A DNA stretch of 64,000 nt from Acanthaster planci (GCF_001949145.1 NW_019091368.1:682029-746028), one strand, 5' to 3'; positions 13,901 to 24,546 are shown, counted from the stretch's first letter. Notes: generated by a model not told the origin, from the sequence alone. A program made the numbers and translations.

Positions 13901-16900
13901 AGGCTGTTTAATAAACTAGTACCCTCAAAGGGAATTCCTGGGTTTATTTCTCACATTCATTTCCTCTGCAAATTGTAACAGAATAGTTTGTTTCATTTGG
14001 CCAAGGCAACTTAGGTGAAGAGCTATTTCCTCAATTCTTGAATATTATTTGGAAGAAGGGAACACGTCATTTTGAAGATTTTCTTTAAAAATACAACAGC
14101 GTTGTTTGAAAACTTTATCTGCTGCCATCCCTCTATCCAACTGATGTAACACCTGCAAAAATCATTCAATTTGGAAGTGTTCAACCCACGTATTTGTCAT
14201 ATGGATCAAAGATTGGCACTGTTTACCTTGGAAGACTCGGAGGGTTGAAGTGATTTCTGAAGGCAGATCACTGTTACGACGAACTCCCACAGCGTAGTCA
14301 CCTGAAGGCATGGCAAGAGGTCAAAGGTTAAACTAGCAAATTGGTAACCAAAGTATTCATTTGTGCTGCCATCTAGACAGGCAGAGATAGTTAACAAGTA
14401 CTTGAAGTTACAGATTTGTTTTTTAAAATGTATTTTATTAATAGGACTCAAGATTTAGCACTTGAAAATCCATTCAATTGAATTTCCAGACCTATTGTTA
14501 TCCCTAGACGGAAGACTTGAGTTTGAAAGGGCAAATTGCACTGCCATGACTGAATCTGATGTATTAAAAATAGAATTTACAATTTTGTATGAGACCTATG
14601 ATTAGTACTAGTAAGAGTCCTAGTCCAAGTATTACTAGGACTCTTACAATTGCCTCTTTTAATTAACATTTGGACATCAATTGTATTGTTCATCAGATTT
14701 TGGTTTCAATTTGTTCGTCTTCACATCGTTTACTACAGCGATTAACTCCCAGTCGTTTGACCAATGCCAAACACAGTCAGGATCTGTTTGGTCTGGGAAC
14801 CAGACAGCGTTATAGACTGTGATCCGAATTGCTGTTTTATCAGCGACTGTGTATCACTCATAATAAAGCCTTGTGTGTATGCGAGAATGCAATGAATTTG
14901 TCGAAAACAGCCGCTGTCAGGTATTTTCATGGGTGGTGCATCATCGCTGCGCAGAATGGGGATTGGATGAGCAAATGCACGCCACACTCTGGCAACGAGT
15001 TCACACTCAATCCTATGCATCGTACATATTTCGGTTTGCATTCATCAACATTCTTTGGCAATTTCATGCTCTGGAGACCTACGTAATAACGGTGTCTGGT
15101 TCCCAGACCAAACAGATCCCGACCGTATTTGGCATCGGTCAAATGATAGGAAGTTAATCGCTAAGAAACGAATGGGCGATGTGAAGACATCCAAAACGAA
15201 ACCAAAATTTCATGCACTTCTACAGTGAAAACTACACACTGGAAATCGCCCATATTAATACATCAATGGTCATCAATGGTATTCATAAAAGGCGTTTTTA
15301 CGGAGTATCTACTTTTTGGATTGACCGTTGTGGGCCCAAGGTAGTCCAGTAGACTGCCCCCCCCCCAAGTCTTGGGCTAGAGTTGTCCAAGGTACGAGTT
15401 GACCTGTTTCCAAAAAATGAGTGAATCACTCACTCATTTAAAAGGAAAAATGTACAACCACAAGTGTCCTAAAATCTAAAGGCAGGTTATAACAAAATTG
15501 TTGTTTCTACTGTCTTGGAATGATGCCCTACAGATGAGAGGGTGAACGTCCCTTTTGACAAACTAGTTTTGCAGTGTCCTTACCGGGTGTCAAGGCAGGA
15601 ACATCACACAACAAAATTGTAGTGTCGATGCGAGTGGCAGCGCCCTCTGTTGTCTGTCCGTTCAGCGTAAAGAGGCAAGTCAACAAGGCTCCAGCGGAGA
15701 AACCTGCCCCGGCCACGCGGACCTTGAAAAAAGAAAACAGTAAATTTTCCTCAAATTCGCAATTGCTAATCTAAGAGAGATGTCACCTTTTATCAGAGTG
15801 TGCTTGAGTTATTTATTTCATTTTTCATTGAAAATTATTCTTTAAAAATTCAAACCAAATCCACATTAAAAACTAATTTCGATCTCCCTTTTTTTGGTTA
15901 AGTTATCGCGTGCTATCGGGCTTTGGGTTAATCCAGTAATTGACTTGAGATAAAAGTGTTTAATGTTTGCTGTACTGTTAAAAAGATAGGTTTTTCAATT
16001 TTCATTGACTTCTTAAATGAAATGACACGAGTGGTTTAATGTCGTGCTGCGGGTGTTTACGTATACTTGGGCTTGATTATCTTGACACTTGATTTCAAGA
16101 GCGCTTTTGGAAGATTAATTCCATTCTCCTGAAAAATTCCGCTCAGAAAAATTGAAGTTGAAGTTGGCTGTCAAGGAAACTAAGCCATAGTTTCAAATAG
16201 AGATTTCCTGCCCAAACGAAGGCACGTAGGAAGATGATTCAACCGGGGGGGGTCAGAAAATGAAATCTCTTTTGGGGAGTCCAATAAGTTAAATATTATA
16301 AGATCTGATGTTATAATTAAATTTTCAAAAAATGACACATCTTAAACTGCACATTATGAAGGTAATGTTTTGTAAACTCGTAACAGGAAAAGTGTCTCAC
16401 AGAAGTATTAAACGTAACAAAAATCAAGAACCCAAATTTTGCCGAAGGAAATGGTGGTCACCTTAAAATAAGTATTGGAAAGTCTAAACACTCTTTAGTG
16501 GAGTTTTCATTTTAAGAAAAGAAAAAAATTCTTCAATTTTGTTTGCACACACCAGCTGTGATGTTAAAGCTTTGCGTCAGATGCCATCACAGACTTGATG
16601 ACATGCACAAGCTTTAAGTTTAAAATAGTACCGGAATGTGTTTCATAAAACTTTATTTACTTGAGGAAACCCCCAAAAATGAGTGGTCAGAGTGAACACA
16701 ATCTTACTTTGCCTCAGTTATTAAAACATTCAACGAAAGAAGCTTGTGGATATATTTCAATTTTTGGCCAAGATGTGGTGGTTCTTTCCCATTCAGAGAC
16801 GTTCTCTCATATAGATTGATTTTGGGAATAAACTTTGGGTGATCTCCAAAAAAAACCCACATGTTTATTCCAGGGTGTGTCATTGTGGGATTTATTTCTA

Positions 16901-19900
16901 CGTGGAGACTGTAGTGGAGCCGCAGGAGGGTAGAAATAACAGGAAGAAATTAAAATAATGTAGACAAGGGGACCAGCTGCACCCGAACCTGTTGTCTAGA
17001 GCTAGGGCTATGGCTTTAATAGCTCCATTGGAAGTACGCGGAGACACCGAGAAAATAGACCTAGCCGTGAGTTCTAGAAGCCTGTTTCGGGCATCGACAC
17101 AGCCTGCAATGCGGCTCGCTTGCGTACTGCGCGAAATGGGACTCGTCGATGCATTGGGCGCGGGAGGGACAGGATTGAAAGTGAATATTAAAATTTCCAT
17201 TTTCCAATGTGATCTAAGTAAAATTATCCCACACTGTGACAAATACTATCCACTCTATAACTTCCCCTCTGAGAATGTAAATTACAGAACTTTTCAGGGG
17301 CCGCGGCCCCCACTATATTTTCGGGGGGGGGGGCACTGGAACTCCCCCCCCCCGTTCCTTCGCCCGTGGGGCCTTCTGTCCGAAATGTAGACAGAAACTG
17401 CCGAGTGTTTTTCCCTGGAGATTTTACCATGGCATATAGTTCCCTGCTATGATCGGAAATCGATTTCAGCTCTCTCACAGGTTCATTAGGGGTCTTTTGA
17501 TAAAACAGCGAAACGAATCGATTCGCTGATATGTTGCCTGGCTATTTGACCCACGAAGAGCCACCACAGCCGTCAACGAATTTCGCTCGGCAACAAACTT
17601 TCTCAAGAACGAAGGGGGCAGTGTGGGGCATTCTGGAATCTCTCTATCGTGAAAGTCAACGACCTCGATTGATCCGTTCTTTTGACAACAGTGACTTCAT
17701 TCCTTTGTCAATCAAGACACGTTAATAACCCAAATAAACTTGAAGTGTAAAAAGTGGAAACGACATCTACTTAAACTGCGCTGTCGGGCAACACTGAAAT
17801 GTTTTAAGATAATAACTCAGCTGGAGAATAATGAGTTCAAATATCGTCTCTGTTTTCTAAACGCATTACTCAATGCCTGCATAAATGCGCTGACCAATGC
17901 CAAGAACGACCACCATTTAATGAGCAGGCACACACGTACACAAACAATTCTTTTTTGCCCGTCTATAATCTTCAGGGACTTTGGAGGGTCAAGAAATCAG
18001 CACTGTGACAAGAATCCCAAATAAAACTTTATCGGCTTGTTCCTGATCAGTGTTTCATGAAAATATTCCTGAGGTTGGTCTACAAACACTTTGCATCTCC
18101 ACCCAAATTATTTTCAGTGTTCTTCACACAAATATCTCAAAAATCACTCTGATCATTAATATCGTTAAGAAAACTCTTCCGGCTATACTCTGGCGCAACC
18201 GGACCAACTGTTTATAAAAAAAAGATACGTTTATTAATTAAGTTATTCGCTAGTCTCCCATCGCCCGCACTGGGCACCGGGAAGGGCAAAATTCGATTCA
18301 AAACGAAGTCTGCGAAAGAAATACGTCAGTACTACGGACCAGCAAAGCACTGTGGGTTACTTCCTGTCCTAATCAATGTAAGTATTTGCACGTGTCCCGC
18401 GCACGTCGAAGTAATGACCCTAATTATTGTGGTCTCCCCATTGAGTGCTGACAGACATCATGGTTTGTCCTTCCCAGAGCCATGTTAGGGCAGTGGATGA
18501 CTAGCAAAGTTTAGATAGTTACCCTTGTTTGGACGTTGGGAACGATGTTGGGAATCACCAGCCCGACGGCGACACAGTCGGTACCGTCACCTCCGCAAAC
18601 TCCACACGCGTCGTATTCAACGCCACTGAAACATCAAAATTTAGACATTCTTTTAAAAAAATATCGCAAAATTGTTCGCGAATCCATATGCTATGAGAGA
18701 ATTCATGGGTGTGTAACCATTTGAGGGAATTATCAGCGTTGCTTTGGGACCCCTATATCTGCTTCTTGTTTTTAACACCACAATTGTGTGCCTTTGTGTA
18801 GGCACATCACTCTGTAGCTATCAAGTAATGGGAAAATACCGGTACAGCACCAGTACTGTCCACCAAAGAGTTGTACCTGATACCCCCTAACTGATCAAAT
18901 CGAAAATCATTCCTAATTGTAATTAATATCCAAATTTATACTGGACATGGCATGTTCATGAACGATTTAAGGTAAGTAATTTGAAAGGATGTTTAAGGAT
19001 TGGCAATTTGATTGATTGACAACTTCTCTCCTCCAGTTCCAAAGTAAATGAACTTTTATCAAGCTCCTCTCAACATTTTTCGTTCATAAATCTTGAGTTA
19101 ACGTAACCGCTGCAACGCTCCAATGACATTCTATTTCGGCAGAATGAACACCTTTTAAGATATCATGACGCTGGAGTTGTTCACAAAATAATGTTTAACA
19201 GCATTTATTTTCAAGGTACATGTAATGTTACAAGTCTAAAACTTAAAGATTTTCAGTGATGAGGTTTTTCAACACTGCATGAAGAAAGTCGAGGGAAATG
19301 TCAAATGACTCCGCTATAAGCGTGCTCTTCACTGTTGCTATCATGTAGGCCTACCTTGCAGGAACGCCGTCGCATCCAGCACACGACATAACATCAGCAA
19401 CGGAACTGCTCTCACACTGTCCGCAAACGTTCACCCCTTCAGTCTCCAGCACTCCCGTACTGCCACCCCAGCACACACCGCAGTCGTTCTCCTCAGCCCG
19501 CGGTGCGCCGGGACGGATGCAGCCGCCGGTACAGTCCTTGTACTTGCTGCCACCGTCGTACACCACGCCCTGTTTGGCCGGTGGCTCGCAGTAATTGCAG
19601 GTGTCTGCCACCCAGCCACCGTCGCAAACCTCCCGGCAGTCCAACCGGCCGGCATTGGTGTCGAGGCTTAACCCGGTCGTTCCACCTTTGCGGAGAAAAA
19701 AAAGGGTTGGATTTACGGTGACCAAAAAGGTCAAATTAAATAAAGTCAGCAAATGGAAGGAATATCTCACGATCAGGCTAAATTTACTGTACCGTGCCAT
19801 GACGACAAAGAATCTGATTATTTTTTCAAATGTTAAACAAGAAATATAGAACGAAACAAACAAAAAAACCACCAAAACAAATTTGACAGAAATTGCTTTT

Positions 19901-22900
19901 GTGATAGTTTATTAATTACTAATTGCTTATTCTCATGGATATGTTGACGTTCTAAGAGGTTTCACTTTCGCTTTGCAGTCAGGAACATCCGATCCCTTTT
20001 ATTTATCCTGCGGACTGAAAAAGGAGCTTCAGCTTACCGACACACTGACCGCAGCGATCAACCTCGGCCGAGCCGTCACACTCCCCGTGACAGTCCCAAG
20101 TCTTGCGGTAGCCAGGCGCCTTGCGGCAAAGGCCGCATTTATCCATACCGAAGGTGACGGCTCGGCCCGTCCGACCGCCGACGCACTCGGTGCAGTTGTT
20201 GATGAAGGCGCCCCCGTTGCAGGCGCCGGCGCAGTCATAGGTGGCTCCACCGTTGCACACTCCGGCGCAGTCCTCTCTCGAATTGCCATTACAGATACCA
20301 GCACAATCAACGATGCCACGGCATCTCTCTGAAAGCAGAGGATGCAGCATGAAAGGAAATGTAAGTATTAAATAAACTGTCATAATAAATATATGTGAAT
20401 CAACTAATAATTTATCCTATCCCATTTCTTTTCAAAATTACAAAGTCTTAATCTCAATTTTGTTTTTAAGAATTGTGACCTTATTTATCGTTGAATTATG
20501 GTAAAAGACAATTTCCATTTGAGTACTTGTTAGTAACTTTCTGATTAGTACTGTTGATCTAATTGCTAAATCTGTCTGAACAGAAAGTACTTATTAAACT
20601 GACAATATGCCCATTAGAATAGAAGAATAATCCAATCTAAAATACCTGCTTGCTGGCCGGTGAACGACTGTACAATCTTGGTGCAAACTGCCTTTGGCGT
20701 TCTCAGTCCGGTTGCCCAGTAGATTGGATCGGCCCAGGGCACCAGCGAGCTACTCTCAGAACTGCTGGAGATATCTAACTCCGGCAGGAGAAGATTCAAC
20801 ATGGTCTCAGCCGCCACCGTGCAACGGTCCACGTTGTTGACCAGGCCGAACACCCCATCGATGACCCGGCTGTAGAACGCCGATGTCTCCCCGTCTTCAT
20901 CGGCCTCCATTAAATCATCGCAGATGCTGTCGATACTGCCCATACCCGTGGCCACTCCCAGGATGGAGTCCAGGAGATCATATTCTATGTCTGGTTTGGG
21001 TGCTTCCCGTAGCCGCTCGTCGTAATCAGATCTGGACTCATCGTAGAACGGACCTGTCCCTTGCCAGAATGCCTTGATCTGCTCCTTATTGTGACAGAAC
21101 GGCAGCGCGCTCTCCGTACCGATGTAGGGAAGGATCCCTTCCATCATGGTGACGAATAAATCGACAAAGCCGAAGTCAGCGTTCAGGAGAGATTCGACGC
21201 CCGGACAGACGCCTTCCTGATCAAAGCTTTCCCAACCAAGGGTGTCTTTCATGACTTCGAGCAAAGCTTCGCCGTCGAGTTCGGCCATGCCTGCTGTTGG
21301 GTAATGTTCGCCGTAAAAGTAAGGGGTGAGGACAGCTTCGCACTTTCGCTGGACAATTTTGATGTCTGAATCGGAGAGAGCGCCGCACATCTCGTTGATT
21401 TCACCCTTCGAAAGATCGGTGAGCTCTGCCAAAAGGGGAACCATGTTGTTACAAACGATGGCCATCCCTTCGATCACGGTGCCGCTATTCCATATGACTC
21501 CCAGGGAGGCCAGAACGATCTTGACAGGGACTTCTTCCAGCAGAAATCCCGGTGGCAGCTCTGATGAGGAGCCGGCAGGTTCGATGTTCAAAGCCATGTC
21601 CACCAAGCTGGACCACTGGACCGACGGGCCGTCGCCCTCGGCAGCATCAACCAATGCGACACAGAACGTGTCGGCATCGGTGAAACCAGTCCAATCTGAG
21701 ATTGAAAACTCCGCATCCAGGTCAGTCAGAACTGTGACGAATTCTCCGCAGGTTTCTTCATCGGTGGCAACCAACTCCAGATTCGCTTTCATGGTGTCGA
21801 GTAATCCCCGTACCTGGTCGGGTTGGATTTCCCAAAGATTCTCGGTGATATCGTATAGGCTTGTGCAAAAAGCCAGCGGTGAACTGAACCCGCCCATATA
21901 CGTATACATAGCCAGCACGTAGTCTTTGATGCTCCGAGGTTCCGGGTGATCATCCCCAAAATTTTCCACAAAGTCTGAGGAGCGGTTTTCTTTGATACGT
22001 CGGCAGGGCTCGTCGATTAACGAATTGAAAGATCGGAGTACAACTCTTTCAAGTGCTCTGTATACATCATCCTGGACCTGACTCGGAGTTTTCACAATTT
22101 CTTCCCCAAAGAACCGGCAAATGGGGAAAGGACTCCAGTATAGATCAAACTCTTCCAAGATGGGCCAACGGATCTCCTCCATGAACCAAAAGCGAGTTTC
22201 GTTCTCATTACGGTCCCACTCTTCCAGATACCAGTCGAGATAAAACACCTCCCAATACGCATCCCAGTCAAACAGTTCTGCGAGCCCGTAATAACCCCAG
22301 TAACTGCACACTTCCCTCACCCGATCGAAGCTCTGATGAGACGCCTCCTTGCACATTTCATTCAAGTCCGGGCCGCGTATAGCCGGTGACAGAGAATCGC
22401 ACAGCAGCTTGAATGCTTCTCGACTGTTCCGTGCATTGTACATACGGCCGTAAAGTTGTATCAGCAGATCTGGCCGGAGGTACTCGATTACAGCATAAGG
22501 TCCCATTTCGGACGGGTCGAAGACTGAATACCATCGTAGCAGTAACTCATCGGTGGTGTTGGCTCCGAGAGTCAAGCTAAACCCTTCCAGTTCTTCTAAA
22601 CTTTCGTCAGAGGACCTGGATGGAGGCTCTGCCGAATAATTGTACATTTCCCTAAGCCCAAAAATGTAGTCAATAATATCCTGTTCGACAATGAAGACAT
22701 TATCCGTCACGTTGGCGCCAAAGGCACTCACCAGTACGCTGCACATCTCCGCCGTCATATTCAAATCCGATGCTTCCCCTTCGAAAAGTTCCTCAAAAAT
22801 GATTTCCCCGACCCGAAGACATTCATCTTCATTGTAGGCAATCTCAATCAAGTTATTTGTTATGTTGTTAACCAGGTCTTCGGGAACATAAGTCTGGTTG

Positions 22901-24480
22901 AAGTCATGGACGACCACGTGCTGACAGAGCTCGCCCATGCTGTCATAGCCACCGATCAAGGCGAATAGGTAGCCGAGAGGATCGAGATGGTGCGAACTCC
23001 AATTTTCGTTCCAACTACTGTTGAAATCCGAGCCCCAATTTCCATTCCAGCTACTGCCGGACTCCGAACTCATACCTCCGCTGGATCCACTGCTAGAACC
23101 CAAACTCATGCTTCCACTGGAGCCGCTTTTGGAATCCGAACTCATGCTTCCACTGGCGCCGCTGCTAGAACCCAAACTCATGCTTNNNNNNNNNNNNNNN
23201 NNNNNNNNNNNNNNNNNNNNNNNNNNNNNNNNNNNNNNNCCACTGGAGCCGCTTTTGGAATCCGAACTCATGCTTCCACTGGAGCCGCTTTTGGAACCCA
23301 AACTCATGCTTCCACTGGAGCCGCTGCTGGAACCCACACTCATGCTTCCACTGGAGCCGCTTTTGGAATCCGAACTCATGCTTCCACTGGAGCCACTGCT
23401 AGAACCCAAACTCGTGCTTCCACTGGAGCCACTGCTAGAACCAAACCTCATGCTTCCACTGGAGCCGCTGTAGGAACCCCAATCCTCTCCGGAACCATTA
23501 TAAAAGAAGCACTGAGGAGACCATAGGTCTAAGGCGACACTAATTACTGTACGCACTATATTGTCCATAATCTCTTTCACTGGACGGTCATCTCGGGCGA
23601 TGAAATCTTCCAGGGCGTTGCAGTATTCGTCCTTGTCAAGAAAATCGTACCCAAACTCACTATGAAACCTCATGGACAGCGCCTCACCAAAGAATGGAAA
23701 TCCGTCTTCTTGATATTCCCTCCCCCTCTCCCTTTCTTCTCCTTCCTCTTCGCCCTCCTCAACGTTCCTCTTTTTACGTGAGTCGCCACCGTCGTCCCCT
23801 CCTTCCGAGAGCTCGTTGAACAGATCGTCGCAGAACTCTTCAACACCGGTTATGGGTTGATTATTGTCCAGCGCAGTCTCGACCAGGCCGCATACGTCGT
23901 CCACCTCGGGCGGGAGGTCGATGCCGATTGCGTTCCTGTTCTCGCAGACGACGCCGACGGATTGGAGAATCGTGTCGGCGCGGGCGGCGTCTCCAAAGAT
24001 ATTGACAGCGTCGTCGAAGGTGAAGTCGTTGATGATGACACCGGGAGCAGGGAAGAATTCGTCAAAGAATTCATCACCGTCATCATCATCGCTTCCATCA
24101 CCATCTTCATCACCATCATCGCCACCGTGATCCTCACCACCGTGATCCTCATCACCGTGGTCCTCACTACCGTGATCCTCCTCACCGTGGTCCTCGCCAC
24201 CGTGATCCTCACCAACATGATCTCCTCCTTCGTGCCCCTCGTCATCCTCGCGAAATTGTTCGTCGTGTTCATCTCGCCACTCGCCCCTGCCGAATGGATC
24301 TTCGATGTCCACAGCGAAATGGTCAATGTCAAACCCGGTATCTCCCAATGCTGGGCGTGGGCCCTGCTCGGCTGGCCTTTCATCGTCCAGTCTTTCATCT
24401 TCTGATCTTTCTTGTCCGCTGGAAGAGCGCAAAAGCACAAGCAAGAAAAGGACCAGGAGGAAATTCTCCTTGGAACCCAT
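388..24480 (-). CDS. REJ/polycystin-1-like giant surface protein (5' part, 22 exons)
   Basis: Partial gene running off the left edge. Exons, 5' to 3': 24480-20646, 20328-20038, 19685-19355, 18625-18523, 15722-15584, 14301-14227, 13745-13584, 12962-12768, 11942-11772, 10926-10651, 10136-9935, 9098-8947, 8072-7840, 6990-6778, 6161-6035, 5521-5417, 4970-4819, 4197-4021, 3066-2940, 2708-2478, 1625-1469, 570-388. Each has an AG acceptor and GT donor, and every junction keeps the frame (7637 coding bases, about 2545 residues, including the N gap). Order: signal peptide, acidic region, SG-rich repeats, cysteine-pair region, CxGxC repeats, IPT-like segment, beta-rich region, REJ module. REJ hallmarks are seen directly: GPxxLPSC with a following RRSTGSGG (exon 10926-10651), GSLSYDPDA and EYEWLC (exon 8072-7840), YTFTLVAS and NGNPPK (exon 6990-6778). 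Known relatives are sea urchin egg-jelly receptors and polycystin-1 proteins, large ectodomains tethered to 1 or 11 membrane passes. The missing 3' part should hold GAIN/GPS and PLAT. Ligand unknown. Confidence 0.85.
1170..1316. mobile_element. Palindromic MITE, copy 1
   Basis: Long terminal inverted repeats: gtgcgcctccaagagtt at the left pairs with aactcttggaggcgcac at the right, and gcgcgaaatttgt with acaaatttcgcg further in. The outer left end aatacgggcgattcac matches the outer end of the second copy at 28600-28777. It is non-autonomous (no ORF). It lies in the intron between the two most 3' exons visible. Confidence 0.8.
7288..7362 (+). repeat. tRNA-derived SINE head or tRNA pseudogene
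   Basis: The sequence cagttcagctgatagagcac resembles a tRNA D-arm/A-box, and ggttcgaatcc 35 bases later is a perfect B-box/T-arm. The 3' acceptor strand does not pair with the 5' side, so this is not a functional tRNA. A SINE head is the likely explanation. It sits in an intron of the REJ-like gene. Confidence 0.55.
11772..12962 (-). CDS. Pre-REJ beta-rich exons with conserved Cys/Trp segment
   Basis: Exons 12962-12768 and 11942-11772. The second reads LLVTFDMPVDYENLRSCKQ, then LGQGALCLWLYPTAMLILIG and GSNLVEIG. A segment of the form TFD-P-x(n)-C-x(n)-LG-x-A-C-x-W-x(n)-L-x-I-x-hG-x-G immediately before a REJ module is, as I recall it, typical of invertebrate REJ-containing proteins. It gives strong support for reading these exons in this frame. 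No separate domain name is claimed. Confidence 0.7.
13584..15722 (-). CDS. IPT/TIG-like immunoglobulin-fold exons of the REJ-like gene
   Basis: Exons 15722-15584, 14301-14227 and 13745-13584. The translated text reads as a beta-sandwich: a strand with VRVAGAGFSAGALLTC, a T-rich strand, CDVPALTPGDYAVGVRRN, then VEVVEISPTTF opening the next beta unit. The G-x-G-F, C...CxxP and LxxGxYxVxV pattern is that of IPT/TIG domains, which are frequent in egg-jelly-receptor-like and PKHD1-like ectodomains. The assignment is by pattern only. A 516-bp inverted-repeat element lies in the intron between the first two of these exons. Confidence 0.65.
14611..14647. repeat. Perfect 14-bp stem hairpin
   Basis: gtaagagtcctagt, a 9-base loop, then actaggactcttac. 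It lies about 50 bases outside the inverted-repeat element above. No function is evident. Confidence 0.8.
14697..15212. mobile_element. 516-bp inverted-repeat element
   Basis: Imperfect inverted repeats of over 100 bases. Left: attttggtttc, cttcacatcg, agcgattaact, gtttgaccaatgccaaa, tctgtttggtctgggaacca. The right arm at 15090-15212 contains the reverse complements in the expected order. The interior (about 270 bases) has no convincing ORF. The form is that of a foldback/MITE-type non-autonomous transposon, located in an intron of the REJ-like gene. Confidence 0.75.
15723..18522. other. 2.8-kb intron of the REJ-like gene, no gene seen
   Basis: AT-rich intron between exons 18625-18523 and 15722-15584. 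It contains a G/C homopolymer-rich patch near 17280-17355 (ggggccgcggccccc and runs of g and c) that looks like a degraded repeat end. Open frames near 16900-17390 lack coding character. Confidence 0.7.
18523..20328 (-). CDS. Cys-rich CxGxC repeat exons of the REJ-like gene
   Basis: Three exons (20328-20038, 19685-19355, 18625-18523), about 240 residues. They encode tandem short cysteine repeats of the type DCAGxCNG, DCHGECDG, NDCGVCWGG and DACGVCGGDGTDC, with more widely spaced Cys pairs between them. These repeats form small disulfide knots in extracellular proteins and resemble the DCxGxCNG spacers common in marine animal and bacterial surface proteins. Junctions are phase 1, phase 1 and phase 2 into phase 0 at the end of 18523. 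They sit between the helical N-terminal region and the IPT-like segment and probably act as an extended, disulfide-rigid stalk. Confidence 0.8.
20646..24480 (-). CDS. 3.8-kb first coding exon: secreted acidic, repeat-rich N-terminus
   Basis: Starts at ATG 24480 with G at +4 and a clear signal peptide (LLVLFLLVLL core, residues about 7-17, then SSSGQ). Residues 24-145 are extremely acidic, with tandem EDHGx units. A dibasic RKKR furin-type site lies at 235-238, followed by a Glu/Arg-rich stretch. Residues about 330-475 are Ser/Gly repeats of a 12-residue unit interrupted by the assembly gap. The rest, to residue 1278, is a predicted alpha-helical region in which a short motif [FYLIMV]-C-x-x-[LVI] recurs (FCDDL, YCNAL, FCTSL, FCVAL, ICDDL and others). 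The donor is CAG|GTATTT at 20645, and codon GAG is completed across the junction with exon 20328-20038. I recognise no named domain in this exon. Its membership in the REJ gene rests on phase continuity and the absence of any nearer start for the downstream exons, so a transcript would be decisive. Confidence 0.8.
23050..23490 (-). repeat. 36-bp tandem repeat encoding a Ser/Gly-rich 12-residue unit
   Basis: In-frame minisatellite in the first coding exon. The coding unit is SGSSGSMSLGSK with variants (MSSDSK, MSVGSS, STSLGS, MRFGSS). On the plus strand it repeats every 36 bases around catgcttccactggagcc. About ten to eleven units are visible on the two sides of the gap. Near-identity of units implies recent expansion or contraction. 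Low-complexity Ser/Gly spacers of this kind are flexible and often O-glycosylated. Confidence 0.9.
23186..23239. other. Assembly gap (54 N) inside the 36-bp repeat
   Basis: A run of 54 N interrupts the minisatellite. The bases immediately left (catgctt) and right (ccactgg) would be directly contiguous within one 36-base unit, so the true missing length should be a multiple of 36. The value 54 keeps the frame but not the repeat register. Confidence 0.95.
24065..24235 (-). repeat. 15-bp tandem repeat encoding EDHGx acidic/histidine units
   Basis: Plus-strand units of the form ccgtgatcctcacca repeat with small variations and encode GEDHGGEDHGEEDHGSEDH-type peptide, grading into an Asp/Gly run. 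The alternation of His with Asp/Glu could bind divalent cations, which is an inference from composition. It lies in the secreted N-terminus at residues about 85-140. Confidence 0.85.
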
Positions 24481-24537
24481 GCTACCGATCGTGTTCCCAA
24501 TACTTCAGCAAGTTATCCCAGGTGTGCCCTCCCAGCC

Positions 24538-24546
24538 AAATATATG
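24538..24546 (-). promoter_or_regulatory. Possible TATA-like element of the REJ-like gene
   Basis: The minus strand reads CATATATTT about 60 bases upstream of ATG 24480, with a CCAAT pentamer (minus strand) a few bases further upstream. The spacing to the start codon would fit a short 5' UTR, but the CCAAT is too close for a canonical arrangement. Weak evidence. Confidence 0.25.

Noticed and set aside
16898-17390. 114-132-residue frames in the 2.8-kb intron
   Set aside because: GC-rich patch with homopolymers, no recognisable motif, no splice sites linking to the REJ-like exons.
23021-23526. Plus-strand open frames rich in Thr/His/Ala or Leu/Pro/Glu opposite the SG repeat
   Set aside because: Periodic 36-bp DNA leaves several frames open; the minus-strand frame is continuous with a signal peptide and spliced downstream exons.
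23850-24500. 216-residue alternative minus frame and 182-residue plus frame over the acidic region
   Set aside because: By-products of the 15-bp repeat; no conserved motif and they conflict with the signal-peptide frame.
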